Source: an uncultured Granulicella sp. (lineage in GTDB: Bacteria; Acidobacteriota; Terriglobia; Terriglobales; Acidobacteriaceae). From it: a stretch of DNA of 38,973 bases. The stretch covers positions 1,332-40,304 of the forward strand of contig CALMVL010000247.1 of the NCBI GenBank assembly GCA_937873265.1, written 5' to 3'. Under the pieces are notes generated by a model. The model was not told the DNA's origin, did no database searches, and worked only from the letters and a program-made list of their open reading frames with translations. The position numbers and the translations under genes were made by a program. Shown piece by piece: positions 1 through 8,392 of the stretch (position 1 is the stretch's first letter; each line of letters begins with the position of its first letter).

Positions 1-93
1 TTTTCTTCTGCCTGCAACCTTTGTCGTACCCCGTCAAGGAATCCGTATGCTGCACGTCTAACATGAGTGCAGCAAAGGGAGAGACATTGACGT

Positions 94-1287
94 ATGACTG
101 AGTTCGTCATCAGGCTGGCCGATGAGCGTGGACGCGTCCTCGAACAGACCCATGCAGCCTCCACGGCGGATGAACTGCGATCTCGCTTCACTCAAGCCGG
201 GTATTACGTCTACAGCGTCAAGTCGCGTGGCGGCATCGCCGGCGGCCGCAAGAAGGTCAAGCTCGACACGTTTCTGGTTTTTAACCAGCAGTTCCTGACC
301 CTCATCCGCGCTGGCCTTCCGATCCTCGGATCGCTCGACCTGCTGGCCCGCCGTCAGAAGCAACCCAACTTCCGCGCCCAGCTTGAGGACGTCACGGCCC
401 GCGTGAAGACCGGCGAATCGATCTCCGCCGCCTTTGAGGCTCAGGGCGGATTTCCTGTCGTGTACACCACCACGCTGCTCGCCGGCGAGCGCTCCGGCAA
501 CCTCGAAGAGGTGCTGCAGCGCTTCCTCGAGTTCCAGCGCGTGTCGCTTACCTTCCGCAAGAAACTTAAGGCCAGCCTTATCTATCCGGCGCTCCTGATT
601 GTCATGGTCATCGGCCTGTTCATCTTCCTCATCACCTTCGTCGTTCCGCGCTTTGCCCAACTCTACGACCAGCTCGGGACGCAGCTTCCCGCGATTACGA
701 CCTTCCTCCTCAACTTCGGCCAGAGCGCCCAGCAGTATGGTCTCTACGTCGGAGCGGTGCTCGTCCTGCTCGGTTTTTTGCTGTTTCGCTGGACCAAGAC
801 GGACGCCGGCGCGACCTCCGTCGATCGCATCCGCATCAGCCTCCCCGTCATCGGCCAGGTCTGGCTCAAATACCAGGTCGGTCTGTTTAGCCGCACCCTC
901 TCGACTCTCCTGACTGGCGGCTTACCCCTGGTTCCCAGCCTCGAAACCGCCGCCCGCTCCATCGAATCCCGTCAGATCGGAAACGCGGTCTTCCGCAGTG
1001 TCGATATGGTGCGGGAAGGAAAGGGTCTCTCCGCCAGCCTGCAATCCACCAAGGTCTTCCCCGAGCTGGCCGTCGAGATGGTTGAAGTCGGCGAATCAAC
1101 CGGCGCGCTTCCCGGCATGCTTAACTCGGTCGCGGAGTTCTTCGAGGAGGACGTTCAGACCAGCCTCACTGCCGCCATGAGCCTGATTGAACCAGCCATC
1201 CTGATTGTGATGGGTGTGGTCGTCATTGTTATCCTGATCGCGCTCTACTACCCCATCGTGAGCCTGAGCGCCGGCGGCATCCACTGA
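94..1287 (+). CDS. Type II secretion / type IV pilus inner-membrane platform protein (GspF/PilC family)
   Basis: This polytopic protein would form the inner-membrane platform on which a GspE/PilB ATPase drives pilin or pseudopilin assembly. Its 397 residues match the usual GspF/PilC length of about 400. It has the family layout of two similar cytoplasmic helical domains (about residues 60-160 and 265-365). Hydrophobic segments lie near residues 161-184, 215-233 and 369-388. Family-typical stretches include FNQQFLTLIRAGLPI, LLAGERSGNLEEVL and VEVGESTGALPGML. The ATG is preceded by AAGGGAGAG about ten bases upstream, which fixes the start. The partner ATPase gene lies downstream but is separated by a gap and an opposite-strand hdeD-like gene. 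Sequence cannot decide between a T2SS and a T4P role, because no secretin is in the window. Confidence 0.93.
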   Translation: MTEFVIRLADERGRVLEQTHAASTADELRSRFTQAGYYVYSVKSRGGIAGGRKKVKLDTFLVFNQQFLTLIRAGLPILGSLDLLARRQKQPNFRAQLEDVTARVKTGESISAAFEAQGGFPVVYTTTLLAGERSGNLEEVLQRFLEFQRVSLTFRKKLKASLIYPALLIVMVIGLFIFLITFVVPRFAQLYDQLGTQLPAITTFLLNFGQSAQQYGLYVGAVLVLLGFLLFRWTKTDAGATSVDRIRISLPVIGQVWLKYQVGLFSRTLSTLLTGGLPLVPSLETAARSIESRQIGNAVFRSVDMVREGKGLSASLQSTKVFPELAVEMVEVGESTGALPGMLNSVAEFFEEDVQTSLTAAMSLIEPAILIVMGVVVIVILIALYYPIVSLSAGGIH

Positions 1288-1756
1288 CCGCCAACGAAAC
1301 TCTCGCCAACTCGCACTTCAGATTAGATCGCTAAGAAAGCCGACGGGGGGAGCTGCCATCCCCCTCCGGTCGTACCTGCTAACGGAAAAGCTTCGAGACG
1401 ACCGCGCTGAGAGTGATGGACATGGTGAGCTCCAGTCCACAACAAGTTCGACGCGCAACAGGAGCTGCCGAGGTCCACTGGCGATCGCTTGAGAGTGAGT
1501 GGGCCCGGGTTGAGCTCCGGGCCTTTTCGCTTGTGGGGGCGAAGGTCGCAGGAGGGCTGCTCGCCGGCGAGGGCAGCACGCACAAAAGGTTCACTCATCC
1601 TACGGGCGATTTGAGAACCACAGTCGGTGGCTTTGGTGGCATGGCCCATGGACGAGCTTCCCCGCTGATCGACCATCAGGCGCATGCCGTCACGGGTCTG
1701 CCGCGACAAGGTCTCGCCGCTGCAGCGAAGAGCGATCACGCACCCCGCCGCCCGGC
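1288..1756. other. Non-coding gap with hairpins; possible small RNA or long 3' UTR
   Basis: No convincing gene is seen in this 469-base gap between the platform gene and the convergent hdeD-like gene. It is not featureless. There is an imperfect GC-rich hairpin at 1341-1372 (CGAC...GTCG with a G-run/C-run core), a hairpin TGGAC-A-TGG / CCA-GTCCA at 1417-1439, and a terminator-like hairpin at 1502-1527. Together these look like a roughly 200-base structured transcript ending at a terminator, or a long 3' UTR of the upstream gene. Open frames crossing it in either direction have no ribosome-binding site and no recognisable protein character. The stretch 1530-1756 shows nothing I can name. Confidence 0.4.
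1502..1527 (+). terminator. Rho-independent-type terminator
   Basis: A perfect 7-bp stem, GGCCCGG (1502-1508) with CCGGGCC (1517-1523), has an 8-base loop and is followed directly by TTTT. It could end a transcript coming from the platform gene or a separate small RNA. Confidence 0.6.
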
Positions 1757-2308
1757 TCAGGCCTGAAGCAAGCGACGAGCCGTCAGGCTCAGCATCAGTC
1801 GTGAGATACCGGTAAACAGGAGGCTGATGCCGAACAGCGTTCCGATCACCCATACCGAGCTGAAGGGCCAAGACCGCCAGATCATCACCGCGAGCACCAG
1901 CGTGACGATGCCGTCGACGAGCAGCCAAACGGAGCCATGCCTCGGCTGCAACTGAAAGTATTGAATGACTTCCAAGATTCCCTTGAAGAGAAAGTAAACA
2001 GCCAAAAGCAGCGTAAGCGAGGCCATTCCGGCAACCGGGTGCACGATCAGGTACACGCCGCCGAACAGATACACCGCCCCGATCAGCAGCTCCCACAGTA
2101 CAGTACTGGTCGCATGACTCTTCCAAGCGAAGGCAAAATGCAGCAAGCCGACCAGGCACAGGAGCCAGCCGATGACCAGCGTGATCGCCAGACCCGAAAC
2201 CATCGGGACGAGAATGGCGAGCAGACCGACCACCATCAGCAGCACAGCGATGACAGTTGACCAGCGGAAGGCCGGGGAAAGATCGCGCGTCAATGGAGAT
2301 GTGCTCAT
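1757..2308 (-). CDS. HdeD-family (DUF308) membrane protein
   Basis: A 183-residue integral membrane protein with about six hydrophobic segments, arranged as the repeated two-helix units of DUF308/HdeD proteins. Typical segments are VVGLLAILVPMVSGLA, LIGAVYLFGGVYLIVHP and LLAVYFLFKGILEVIQ. Family members such as E. coli HdeD are linked to acid resistance, but the molecular role is not established. The internal ATG at 2308 is preferred over a longer frame because AGGAG lies nine bases upstream of it. It is divergent from the GspE gene and sits inside the secretion cluster, so it may be a later insertion. An inverted repeat at 2371-2394 lies in its upstream region. Family assignment is confident; function here is unknown. 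Confidence 0.88.
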   Translation of the reverse strand: MSTSPLTRDLSPAFRWSTVIAVLLMVVGLLAILVPMVSGLAITLVIGWLLCLVGLLHFAFAWKSHATSTVLWELLIGAVYLFGGVYLIVHPVAGMASLTLLLAVYFLFKGILEVIQYFQLQPRHGSVWLLVDGIVTLVLAVMIWRSWPFSSVWVIGTLFGISLLFTGISRLMLSLTARRLLQA

Positions 2309-2370
2309 GGTCGAAAGCTCCTCTTGAGACCCCACGCGCTGGCTTGCCGACACTCACGCGTTCGGGGCCC

Positions 2371-2394
2371 TGCCTCGTAGGAGCGCACGAGGCA
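2371..2394. promoter_or_regulatory. Inverted repeat between divergent hdeD-like and gspE-like genes
   Basis: TGCCTCGT (2371-2378) and ACGAGGCA (2387-2394) form a perfect 8-bp dyad with an 8-base spacer. It lies 63 bases upstream of the hdeD-like start and 115 bases upstream of the GspE-like start. The layout suits an operator for a dimeric regulator, but no T-run follows, so a terminator role is less likely. The regulator is unknown. Confidence 0.4.
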
Positions 2395-2509
2395 CATTGG
2401 AGTTGTGTGCGACCTCTCGGGACAAGGCACGTCCATGCTGGAGAGACGTTCGGGTGATTGACCCAAAGGTGGCAGATGACGGATGGTGAGTAGGGGAGTC
2501 TTACCTGAC

Positions 2510-4147
2510 ATGGCCACACCGGTAGCGATACCGCTCTCTGTAGCGGAGATGGGAATGGACGAAACGGAGCGCGCGCGCGAACTGGCGCGGCGCTACCATG
2601 CCGAGTTCGTCGATCTCAAGAACTTCAAGATTCAGCATGAGCTGTTCAAGACGGTTCCGGTCGACATGATGTTCCGCTACAACTTCGTTCCGCTCGAGCA
2701 GCACGACAATCGCCTGGCGATCGCGGTCTCGGATCCATCGAAGTTGATGGTGCTCGACGAGATTTCGAGCCTGTTGGGAGCGCGTCTGGTCACGCGGGTC
2801 GCCACGCTCTCGCAGATCAACGACCTGTTGAAAAAGACCGAGCAGTCGCAGCGCGTTCTGGATGAGGCGAGCGAGGGTCTGGCCTTCGACGTGCTCTCGT
2901 CGGAAGATAACCCGGACGAGAATATCTCGATTGAGCGGCTGACGGGCGAAGATGACATCTCGCCCATTATCCGGCTGGTCGATACGACCATCTTCACCGC
3001 TCTTGAGCGGCGCGCCTCCGACATTCATCTCGAAACCTTCGACGACTCGCTGCTGGTGAAGTATCGAATCGATGGCGTGCTGCAGCAGGCGATGGCTCCC
3101 ATTGCGCGCGAGCACCATCAGACGATCCTGTCGCGTATCAAGGTCATGAGCGAGCTCGACATCGCCGAGCGCCGCGTTCCGCAGGATGGCCGCTTCCGCG
3201 TGCGCTACAAGGGACGTCTGATCGACTTTCGCGTCTCCATCATGCCGACGGTTCACGGCGAAAACGCCGTGCTGCGCGTGCTAGACAAAGAATCTATGTC
3301 GGAGAAGTTCACCAAACTTTCTCTGGACGTCGTGGGCTTCGCCGAAAAGGATCTGACGCGCTTCCGCCGTTATATCAAGGAGCCGTATGGGATGGTGCTG
3401 GTCACCGGACCGACCGGCTCGGGCAAGACGACAACACTCTACGCCGCGCTGAACGAGATCAAATCGGAAGAGGACAAGATCATCACCATCGAGGACCCGG
3501 TCGAGTACCAGATCCGCGGTATCACGCAGATCCCGGTGAATGAAAAGAAGGGCCTGACCTTTGCGCGCGGGCTGCGATCGATTCTGCGGCACGATCCGGA
3601 CAAGATCCTCGTGGGCGAGATTCGGGATGCGGAGACGGCGCAGATCGCCATCAACTCCGCGCTGACCGGTCATCTTGTGTTCACCACGGTTCACGCCAAC
3701 AATGTGGTCGACGTGCTCGGCCGCTTTTTGAACATGGGCGTCGAGCCGTACAACTTCGTTTCCGCGCTGAACTGCATTCTGGCGCAGCGGCTGGTGCGGC
3801 AGGTCTGCGATTTCTGCGCGCACGAGGTGCGCTACGCGGATGCCGAACTCTATGAGAACGGCCTGGATGTGGCCGAGTGGCACGACTTCGTCTTTCGCGA
3901 GGGTGCCGGCTGCATCGAGTGCGGCGGAACGGGGTATCGCGGACGCTCCGCCATTCATGAACTCTTGGAACTGGACGACGAGATTCGCGAGATGCTGCTC
4001 GCGAAGAAACCGGGCTCGGAGATCCGCAAAAAGGCTAAAGATAAAGGCATGGCGTTTCTGCGCGATTCGGCGCTGGAGCGCGTGCGAAACGGCATCACCA
4101 CGCTCAAAGAGATTAACAAGGTGACGTTTATCGAGGCGGGTCGGTGA
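2510..4147 (+). CDS. GspE/PilB-family assembly ATPase
   Basis: A cytoplasmic hexameric ATPase that powers pseudopilus or pilus extension. An N-terminal T2SSE-N domain (about residues 1-140) is followed by the secretion ATPase core. The core shows Walker A GPTGSGKTT near residue 300, the Asp box IITIEDPVEYQ, Walker B ILVGEIRDAETA near 365 and the His box LVFTTVHANN. The C-terminal zinc-binding CxxC pairs (CDFC and CIEC) are present, as in PilB/GspE extension ATPases and unlike PilT. Its 545 residues fit the family. A frame-consistent ATG lies 27 bases upstream, but AGGGGAG at 2492-2498 points to the start chosen here. It heads the PilM-PilN-PilO-like genes that follow on the same strand. Confidence 0.93.
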   Translation: MATPVAIPLSVAEMGMDETERARELARRYHAEFVDLKNFKIQHELFKTVPVDMMFRYNFVPLEQHDNRLAIAVSDPSKLMVLDEISSLLGARLVTRVATLSQINDLLKKTEQSQRVLDEASEGLAFDVLSSEDNPDENISIERLTGEDDISPIIRLVDTTIFTALERRASDIHLETFDDSLLVKYRIDGVLQQAMAPIAREHHQTILSRIKVMSELDIAERRVPQDGRFRVRYKGRLIDFRVSIMPTVHGENAVLRVLDKESMSEKFTKLSLDVVGFAEKDLTRFRRYIKEPYGMVLVTGPTGSGKTTTLYAALNEIKSEEDKIITIEDPVEYQIRGITQIPVNEKKGLTFARGLRSILRHDPDKILVGEIRDAETAQIAINSALTGHLVFTTVHANNVVDVLGRFLNMGVEPYNFVSALNCILAQRLVRQVCDFCAHEVRYADAELYENGLDVAEWHDFVFREGAGCIECGGTGYRGRSAIHELLELDDEIREMLLAKKPGSEIRKKAKDKGMAFLRDSALERVRNGITTLKEINKVTFIEAGR

Positions 4148-4200
4148 CATTCTTCAGGGCGCCGCGCGCGAACGGGAACAGGTAGTCTGGAACGACGACG

Positions 4201-5331
4201 ATGGAGTTCTTACCGAAGACATCCAGAACCCGTCCGCGACTGGCGGTCGAGCTGCGCTCGGAAGAGGTCGTGGCGGCTCGCGCCGACGAAGCGGCTGATG
4301 CGCAGCTTACAGCGGCGGTTCGCAAAAGCCTCGCCGGTGCGGCGATCCGTCCCGGCCTGCGCGCGGGCAACGTCGCCGACGCCGCAGCGGTGAGCGCCGC
4401 CATCCGCTCGGCTCTTGAGAGCATGGCGGTTCGGGGCAAGGATCGCAGCCGCTACATCTCGGTGGTGATCCCGGACACAGCGGCGCGCGTACTTTTGCTT
4501 GACTTTGACGAATTTCCGGCCAAGCCGGCCGAGGCGCTGGCGGTGGTGCGCTTTCGCCTGAAGAAGCTGCTTCCGTTCGAGGTGGAGAACGGCGTCGTGA
4601 GCTACCAGGTGATGTCGGCCGCGCGCGGCGCCATCCGCGTGCTGGCTGTGGCCATCCCGTGTGATGTGCTCGCCGAATACGAAGGGGCGGTCACGGCGGC
4701 GGGGTTTCTGCCCGGGGCGGTGCTGCCGAGCACGCTTGCAGCGGTGGCCGGGATCCTCGACCCGGCAACGCCGGCGCTCATCGTCAACGCCGGCCCGGAG
4801 GTGGTGACGACCGCCATTGTGAACGGCGATGTGCTGTTGCTGCATCGCACCATCGAGCTCGCAGGCGACGCGCTGGACGCGCCACCCGCCTTGCCGATGC
4901 TGCCGTTGGTGAACGCGGAGACTTCAGCTGCCGAGTGGGCGCGTCAAGAGCCGCTGCCGGAGCACCCTGGTGCGGTGAGCTCCGCGCCGGAGGCTATGTC
5001 CGACGGGCATCTACCGAGCTTTGAAAATCTGGTCGTCGCCGACGTCAACCGGGGCGTGCCGGTCACGACAGCACGCGAGATCACGCAGGCGATCAGCGTT
5101 GCCGCAGCGTACTTCGAGGACACGCTCGGCGTGCCGCCCACGACGGTGTGGAGCTGCGGGGGCACCGGCGCGGAACGGCTACGCGAAATGCTGGATGAGT
5201 TCGGCCTGCAGTCACTGCTGGTGCGCGACCTGGTTCCTTCGGCCGCGTTATCCGCAAACGTAAGCACGGCTGGTCCGGGCGCGACGCCGCTGGGCCGGCT
5301 CGCCGGCGTGAGAGGAGCGCTGCGCGGCTGA
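4201..5331 (+). CDS. PilM/GspL-like actin-fold assembly protein
   Basis: A 376-residue protein in the position of PilM (or the cytoplasmic half of GspL), between the ATPase and a PilN-like gene. PilM-type proteins have an actin/FtsA-like fold and bind the PilN N-terminus at the inner-membrane face. Visible support includes the block FRLKKLLPFEVENGVVSYQV, which is typical of this family. A central repeat-fold stretch around LIVNAGPEVVTTAIVNG and a C-terminal AISVAAAYFEDTLG segment are also consistent. Residues 240-285 are a low-conservation Pro/Ala-rich linker. No transmembrane segment is seen, which suits PilM better than full-length GspL. The start ATG has no strong Shine-Dalgarno. The stop overlaps the next ATG by one base. 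Confidence 0.78.
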   Translation: MEFLPKTSRTRPRLAVELRSEEVVAARADEAADAQLTAAVRKSLAGAAIRPGLRAGNVADAAAVSAAIRSALESMAVRGKDRSRYISVVIPDTAARVLLLDFDEFPAKPAEALAVVRFRLKKLLPFEVENGVVSYQVMSAARGAIRVLAVAIPCDVLAEYEGAVTAAGFLPGAVLPSTLAAVAGILDPATPALIVNAGPEVVTTAIVNGDVLLLHRTIELAGDALDAPPALPMLPLVNAETSAAEWARQEPLPEHPGAVSSAPEAMSDGHLPSFENLVVADVNRGVPVTTAREITQAISVAAAYFEDTLGVPPTTVWSCGGTGAERLREMLDEFGLQSLLVRDLVPSAALSANVSTAGPGATPLGRLAGVRGALRG

Positions 5332-6011
5332 TGCGGATCTCGGTCAATCTCGCGACAAAGCCTTTCATTGAGCTGCGGCCGCTTTTGGCTCGGCTGCGTC
5401 TCGTGATGGCGTTGCTGGCTATGCTGGCCGTCGGTCTCGGAGTCGGCCTTCATGAGCTCAGCGCGAAGGCTCGGGCTGTCGAAGCGCAGAGCACCAGCCT
5501 CCGGGCGAGAACCGCGGCGTTCCAGCTGGACAAGCAACGCAACGAGGCCCGCATGCGGCAGCCTGTCAACGCCGCCGTATTGGAGCGGTCGCGCTTCTTG
5601 AACACGGTCTTTGCCCATAAAAGTTTCAGCTGGACGGCGGTGATGATGGATCTCGAACGCGTGCTCCCTCCAGGCGTCCAGGTCACCAGCATCGAGCCGC
5701 AGGTCGCCTCGGATGGCACTGTAACCATCCGCCTCCGGGTAAGCGGAGATCGCGACCGGGCGGTGCAGCTGGTGCGGAATCTCGAAACGTCGTCCCGGTT
5801 TGTGGGACCGCGGCTGAGCGGCGAGGCGGCGCAGGCCGCAAACGTCCTGCTGCAGCGGACGGGGCTGCAGGAACCGACCACGCCCAGCACCGTGCAGTTC
5901 GATATCCTGAGTGGCTACAATCCGCTTCCCGAACGGGCGAAGACGCTGCCCGCCACCGTCCCGTCCACTCCGGCTTCGCGTCCGGCCGTCAACAAGGCGG
6001 TGAAGCGGTGA
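5331..6011 (+). CDS. PilN-like inner-membrane assembly protein
   Basis: A bitopic membrane protein of 226 residues. It starts with ISVNLATKPF, close to the conserved N-terminal INLxxxPF element by which PilN docks onto PilM. One transmembrane helix follows (about residues 24-46), then a periplasmic coiled-coil and ferredoxin-like domain. A Pro/Ala-rich tail closes the protein. Its start overlaps the stop of the PilM-like gene by one base, and its stop overlaps the next start by four bases (GTGA). This suggests translational coupling and matched production of the complex subunits. Confidence 0.82.
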   Translation: MRISVNLATKPFIELRPLLARLRLVMALLAMLAVGLGVGLHELSAKARAVEAQSTSLRARTAAFQLDKQRNEARMRQPVNAAVLERSRFLNTVFAHKSFSWTAVMMDLERVLPPGVQVTSIEPQVASDGTVTIRLRVSGDRDRAVQLVRNLETSSRFVGPRLSGEAAQAANVLLQRTGLQEPTTPSTVQFDILSGYNPLPERAKTLPATVPSTPASRPAVNKAVKR

Positions 6012-6721
6012 ACCTTCGCGGAGCGGTGACGTCGCAGAACTTCGCCGATCGGACGCGCGCTCTGATCACGCTTGTCAACCTGCACTACGCCGGTGTGGGC
6101 GCGTTGGCGCTGCTCAACCTGGTCCTCGGTTTTTCGGTCTTCTCCGCGTGGCGGGCGGCAAGTGGTCAGAACGCGTCCACCATGGCCGCGGAGACCTCGG
6201 CGCTTCGTGACGCCGAGTCTCAGGCCAAGCCGCTTGAGGGTCTGGACGCAAAGCTCCAGGACGCCACCACCGACGCCAACACCTTTTCCCGCACGCGCCT
6301 GCCCTACGCGTACAGCCAGGTGGCCGGCGAATTGGGTGCTCTTGCCAAGCGGCAGGGCGTTAAGTTGAACGGTGTCCAGTACACCCAGGCAGCGGTGATG
6401 GACGGGACAGCCGGCGCGCTCACCGAGGTGCGCATGGACGCAAGCCTCAGCGGCGACTACCGGCCGCTGGTTCTGTTCGTGAACGGCCTGGAGCGCGACC
6501 GGATGTTCTTTGTGATCACCGCTGTGGCTCTGACCGGCCAGCAGAGCGGCGCCGTCGGTCTGCGTATGCACCTGACGACCTATCTCCGCGCGCCAGTCGG
6601 CGCCGAGGGGACCGAAGCAGGCGCCGAAGGCAACGGAGCGGCCAAAGCCTTGCCGGATGCGGATGCAGCGTTGCTCGAGACGCCCGCCGCAGCCGCGGCC
6701 GCGACGGGAGGTGGGCAGTGA
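6008..6721 (+). CDS. PilO/GspM-like inner-membrane assembly protein
   Basis: A 237-residue bitopic protein that begins at a GTG inside the stop of the PilN-like gene. A short cytoplasmic N-terminus leads to a transmembrane helix at about residues 27-48. Then come a helical segment (residues 50-95) and a PilO-like alpha/beta domain containing LGALAKRQGVKLNGVQYT and a conserved-looking YRPLVLFVNGLERDRMFFVI. PilO heterodimerises with PilN. Gene order M-N-O and the fold-level pattern support the call more than residue identity does. An Ala-rich C-terminal tail (from about residue 205) is unusual. The stop overlaps the following GTG by four bases. Confidence 0.78.
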   Translation: MNLRGAVTSQNFADRTRALITLVNLHYAGVGALALLNLVLGFSVFSAWRAASGQNASTMAAETSALRDAESQAKPLEGLDAKLQDATTDANTFSRTRLPYAYSQVAGELGALAKRQGVKLNGVQYTQAAVMDGTAGALTEVRMDASLSGDYRPLVLFVNGLERDRMFFVITAVALTGQQSGAVGLRMHLTTYLRAPVGAEGTEAGAEGNGAAKALPDADAALLETPAAAAAATGGGQ

Positions 6722-7332
6722 GCGAGCAGCAGAAGAAGCTTGCAGCCGGCGGTGTCTTCGCCCTCATCGCCGTCCTGGTTCTGTATTTTGAGCTGCGCGA
6801 CCCCAGTCCCCCGCCACACCCGCCTGCAACGGTCGTCAGCGGATCCGCAACTTCCAGCACCAGCCCGGGCAGCCCGGTGGTCCGGACCAACGCCGCAGCC
6901 GGCGGCAAGGGCGCCGCGCGGACGACGCAGCAGCTCGATCCGACCCTGCACATGGGGGCGATGCTGGTGACCGAAAGCCTGGCCTACTCCGGCAGCGGTC
7001 GCAACATCTTCTCCGGAACAACCGTGGTTGCGCCGGTCGCGATACCCAAACCGCTCGCCGGTCCGCGTCCGAAGCCTGGACCGATTACGACAACCTTCCA
7101 GGTCCCCGTCGGTCCGCCGCCCCTGCCGCCGATCGATCTGAAGTTCTTCGGTACCGAGACCCGCAACGGTGGGCAGCGGCAGGCATTTCTGCTGCGCGGC
7201 GAGGACGTCTTTCTCGCGTCGGCCGGAGAGATCGTGCAGCGGCGTTACAAGGTCCTCAGCATCGCGCCGACCTCGATCGTGGTCGAGGATCTGCTCAACA
7301 ACAACCGGCAGACCCTGCCGCTGAGCAACTGA
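6718..7332 (+). CDS. GspC/PilP-like periplasmic protein, membrane-anchored
   Basis: A 204-residue protein with a short positive N-terminus and one transmembrane helix (about residues 8-25). A long Pro/Ser/Thr-rich linker follows, with VPVGPPPLPPIDLKFFG marking entry into the folded part. The final 65 residues look like the homology-region fold of GspC/PilP, including a segment reading RQAFLLRGEDVFLASAGEIVQRRYKV and IVVEDLLNN. GspC/PilP proteins link the inner-membrane PilMNO complex to the secretin, so the position after PilO fits. It starts at a GTG that overlaps the previous stop, implying coupling. I am confident of topology and context, less so of the exact family. Confidence 0.65.
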   Translation: MSEQQKKLAAGGVFALIAVLVLYFELRDPSPPPHPPATVVSGSATSSTSPGSPVVRTNAAAGGKGAARTTQQLDPTLHMGAMLVTESLAYSGSGRNIFSGTTVVAPVAIPKPLAGPRPKPGPITTTFQVPVGPPPLPPIDLKFFGTETRNGGQRQAFLLRGEDVFLASAGEIVQRRYKVLSIAPTSIVVEDLLNNNRQTLPLSN

Positions 7333-7345
7333 GCCGGGCGACCCC

Positions 7346-8353
7346 ATGCGGACCGAACAGTCCCAAGATCGGCAGACCCACGCAAGCGAGCAGGGGTTTG
7401 TCCTTCTCGGCCTCATCGTCGCCATCTTCCTGATTCTGCTGGTACTCAGCATTGCCGCTCCCAAGGTGGCGCGCAGCCTCCGTCGCGATCGCGAGCTGGA
7501 ATCAGAGCACCGGGCACAGCAGTACGTGCGCGCGATCCGACTCTTCTACGGAAAGCTTGGCCACTACCCGACCAGCATCGAGCAGCTCGAAAAGACCAAC
7601 AACACACGGTTCCTGCGGCAAAAGTACATCGACCCGCTCACCGGAAAGGCCGACTGGCGGCTCATTCACCAGGGCGAAGCCAAAACCACGGTCAAGGGCC
7701 TCTTCGGCCAGCCGCTCGCCGGTCTGCCGACGGGCAATCTCGGCTCGGCCGCCGGCAACCAGTCCGCGGGCGGCATTGGGACAAGTGTCGCCAACGGCGG
7801 CTTCTCGTCGTCCTCCCCCGCGACCGCCGGCTCAGGCAGCTCGGGATCCGGCAATCCCGGAACAAGTGGCAACAGCCCAGCCTCAAGCTCAAGCGGCTTC
7901 GGTTCGGGAACGGGCAGCGGCTTCGGTTCGGGTTCGTCGTTCGGCAGCGGCGCGAACGCCACCGTCGGCTCGACCACGAACGGGTCGTCGCTGGGCAGCG
8001 GAATCAGCAGCCAAAGCGCGAGCAGCTTCTCGGGTGGCGGGCCCATCGTGGGCATCGGCAGCTCCGCCACGGGTGAGGCCATCCTGGTCGTGAACGAGCA
8101 AACCACATACCCGACCTGGGAGTTTCTCTACGACCCGCGCATCGAGCAGCTGAGCAAGGGCGTCAACCTCTTCGGCGGCGGCGTCGCCAGCACCAGCGCG
8201 GGCAGCCTCGGCTCGGCGAGCGGTCTCAGTTCGGGCATCGGGACGAACTCTTCCGCAACCAATGGAACCGGTGGCGCGAGTGGGACGGGTTCGGCGGCGG
8301 GTTCGGGCACGCCGGCAACCGGGACAGGAAACTCGACTCCGCCTCAGCAATAG
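7346..8353 (+). CDS. Long pseudopilin, GspG-related, with Gly/Ser-rich C-terminal half
   Basis: A 335-residue protein with a type IV prepilin-like N-terminus. The charged leader ends at EQG (Gly17), followed by FVLLG and a hydrophobic helix to about residue 40, so a prepilin peptidase could cut after Gly17. The +5 residue is Gly (Gly22), not the Glu found in most major pilins. Residues 50-115 resemble the GspG body, with Y-x-x-AIR, the LGHYPTSIEQLE motif and a KYIDPLTGKADW motif. From about residue 130 the chain is largely Gly/Ser low-complexity repeats, broken by a folded-looking stretch (residues 230-280, TYPTWEFLYDPRIEQL). Ordinary GspG is about 145 residues, so the tail is an extension. 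It is the last gene of the cluster. Confidence 0.72.
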   Translation: MRTEQSQDRQTHASEQGFVLLGLIVAIFLILLVLSIAAPKVARSLRRDRELESEHRAQQYVRAIRLFYGKLGHYPTSIEQLEKTNNTRFLRQKYIDPLTGKADWRLIHQGEAKTTVKGLFGQPLAGLPTGNLGSAAGNQSAGGIGTSVANGGFSSSSPATAGSGSSGSGNPGTSGNSPASSSSGFGSGTGSGFGSGSSFGSGANATVGSTTNGSSLGSGISSQSASSFSGGGPIVGIGSSATGEAILVVNEQTTYPTWEFLYDPRIEQLSKGVNLFGGGVASTSAGSLGSASGLSSGIGTNSSATNGTGGASGTGSAAGSGTPATGTGNSTPPQQ

Positions 8354-8392
8354 AAGTGGCGGGCACGCCGAGCGCTGGCGCATACTTGGGGC

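Noticed and set aside
1323-2519. Long open frame on the minus strand across the hdeD-like gene
   Set aside because: It is a shadow frame of hdeD with no protein-like composition and no ribosome-binding site. The hdeD frame has clear DUF308 character.
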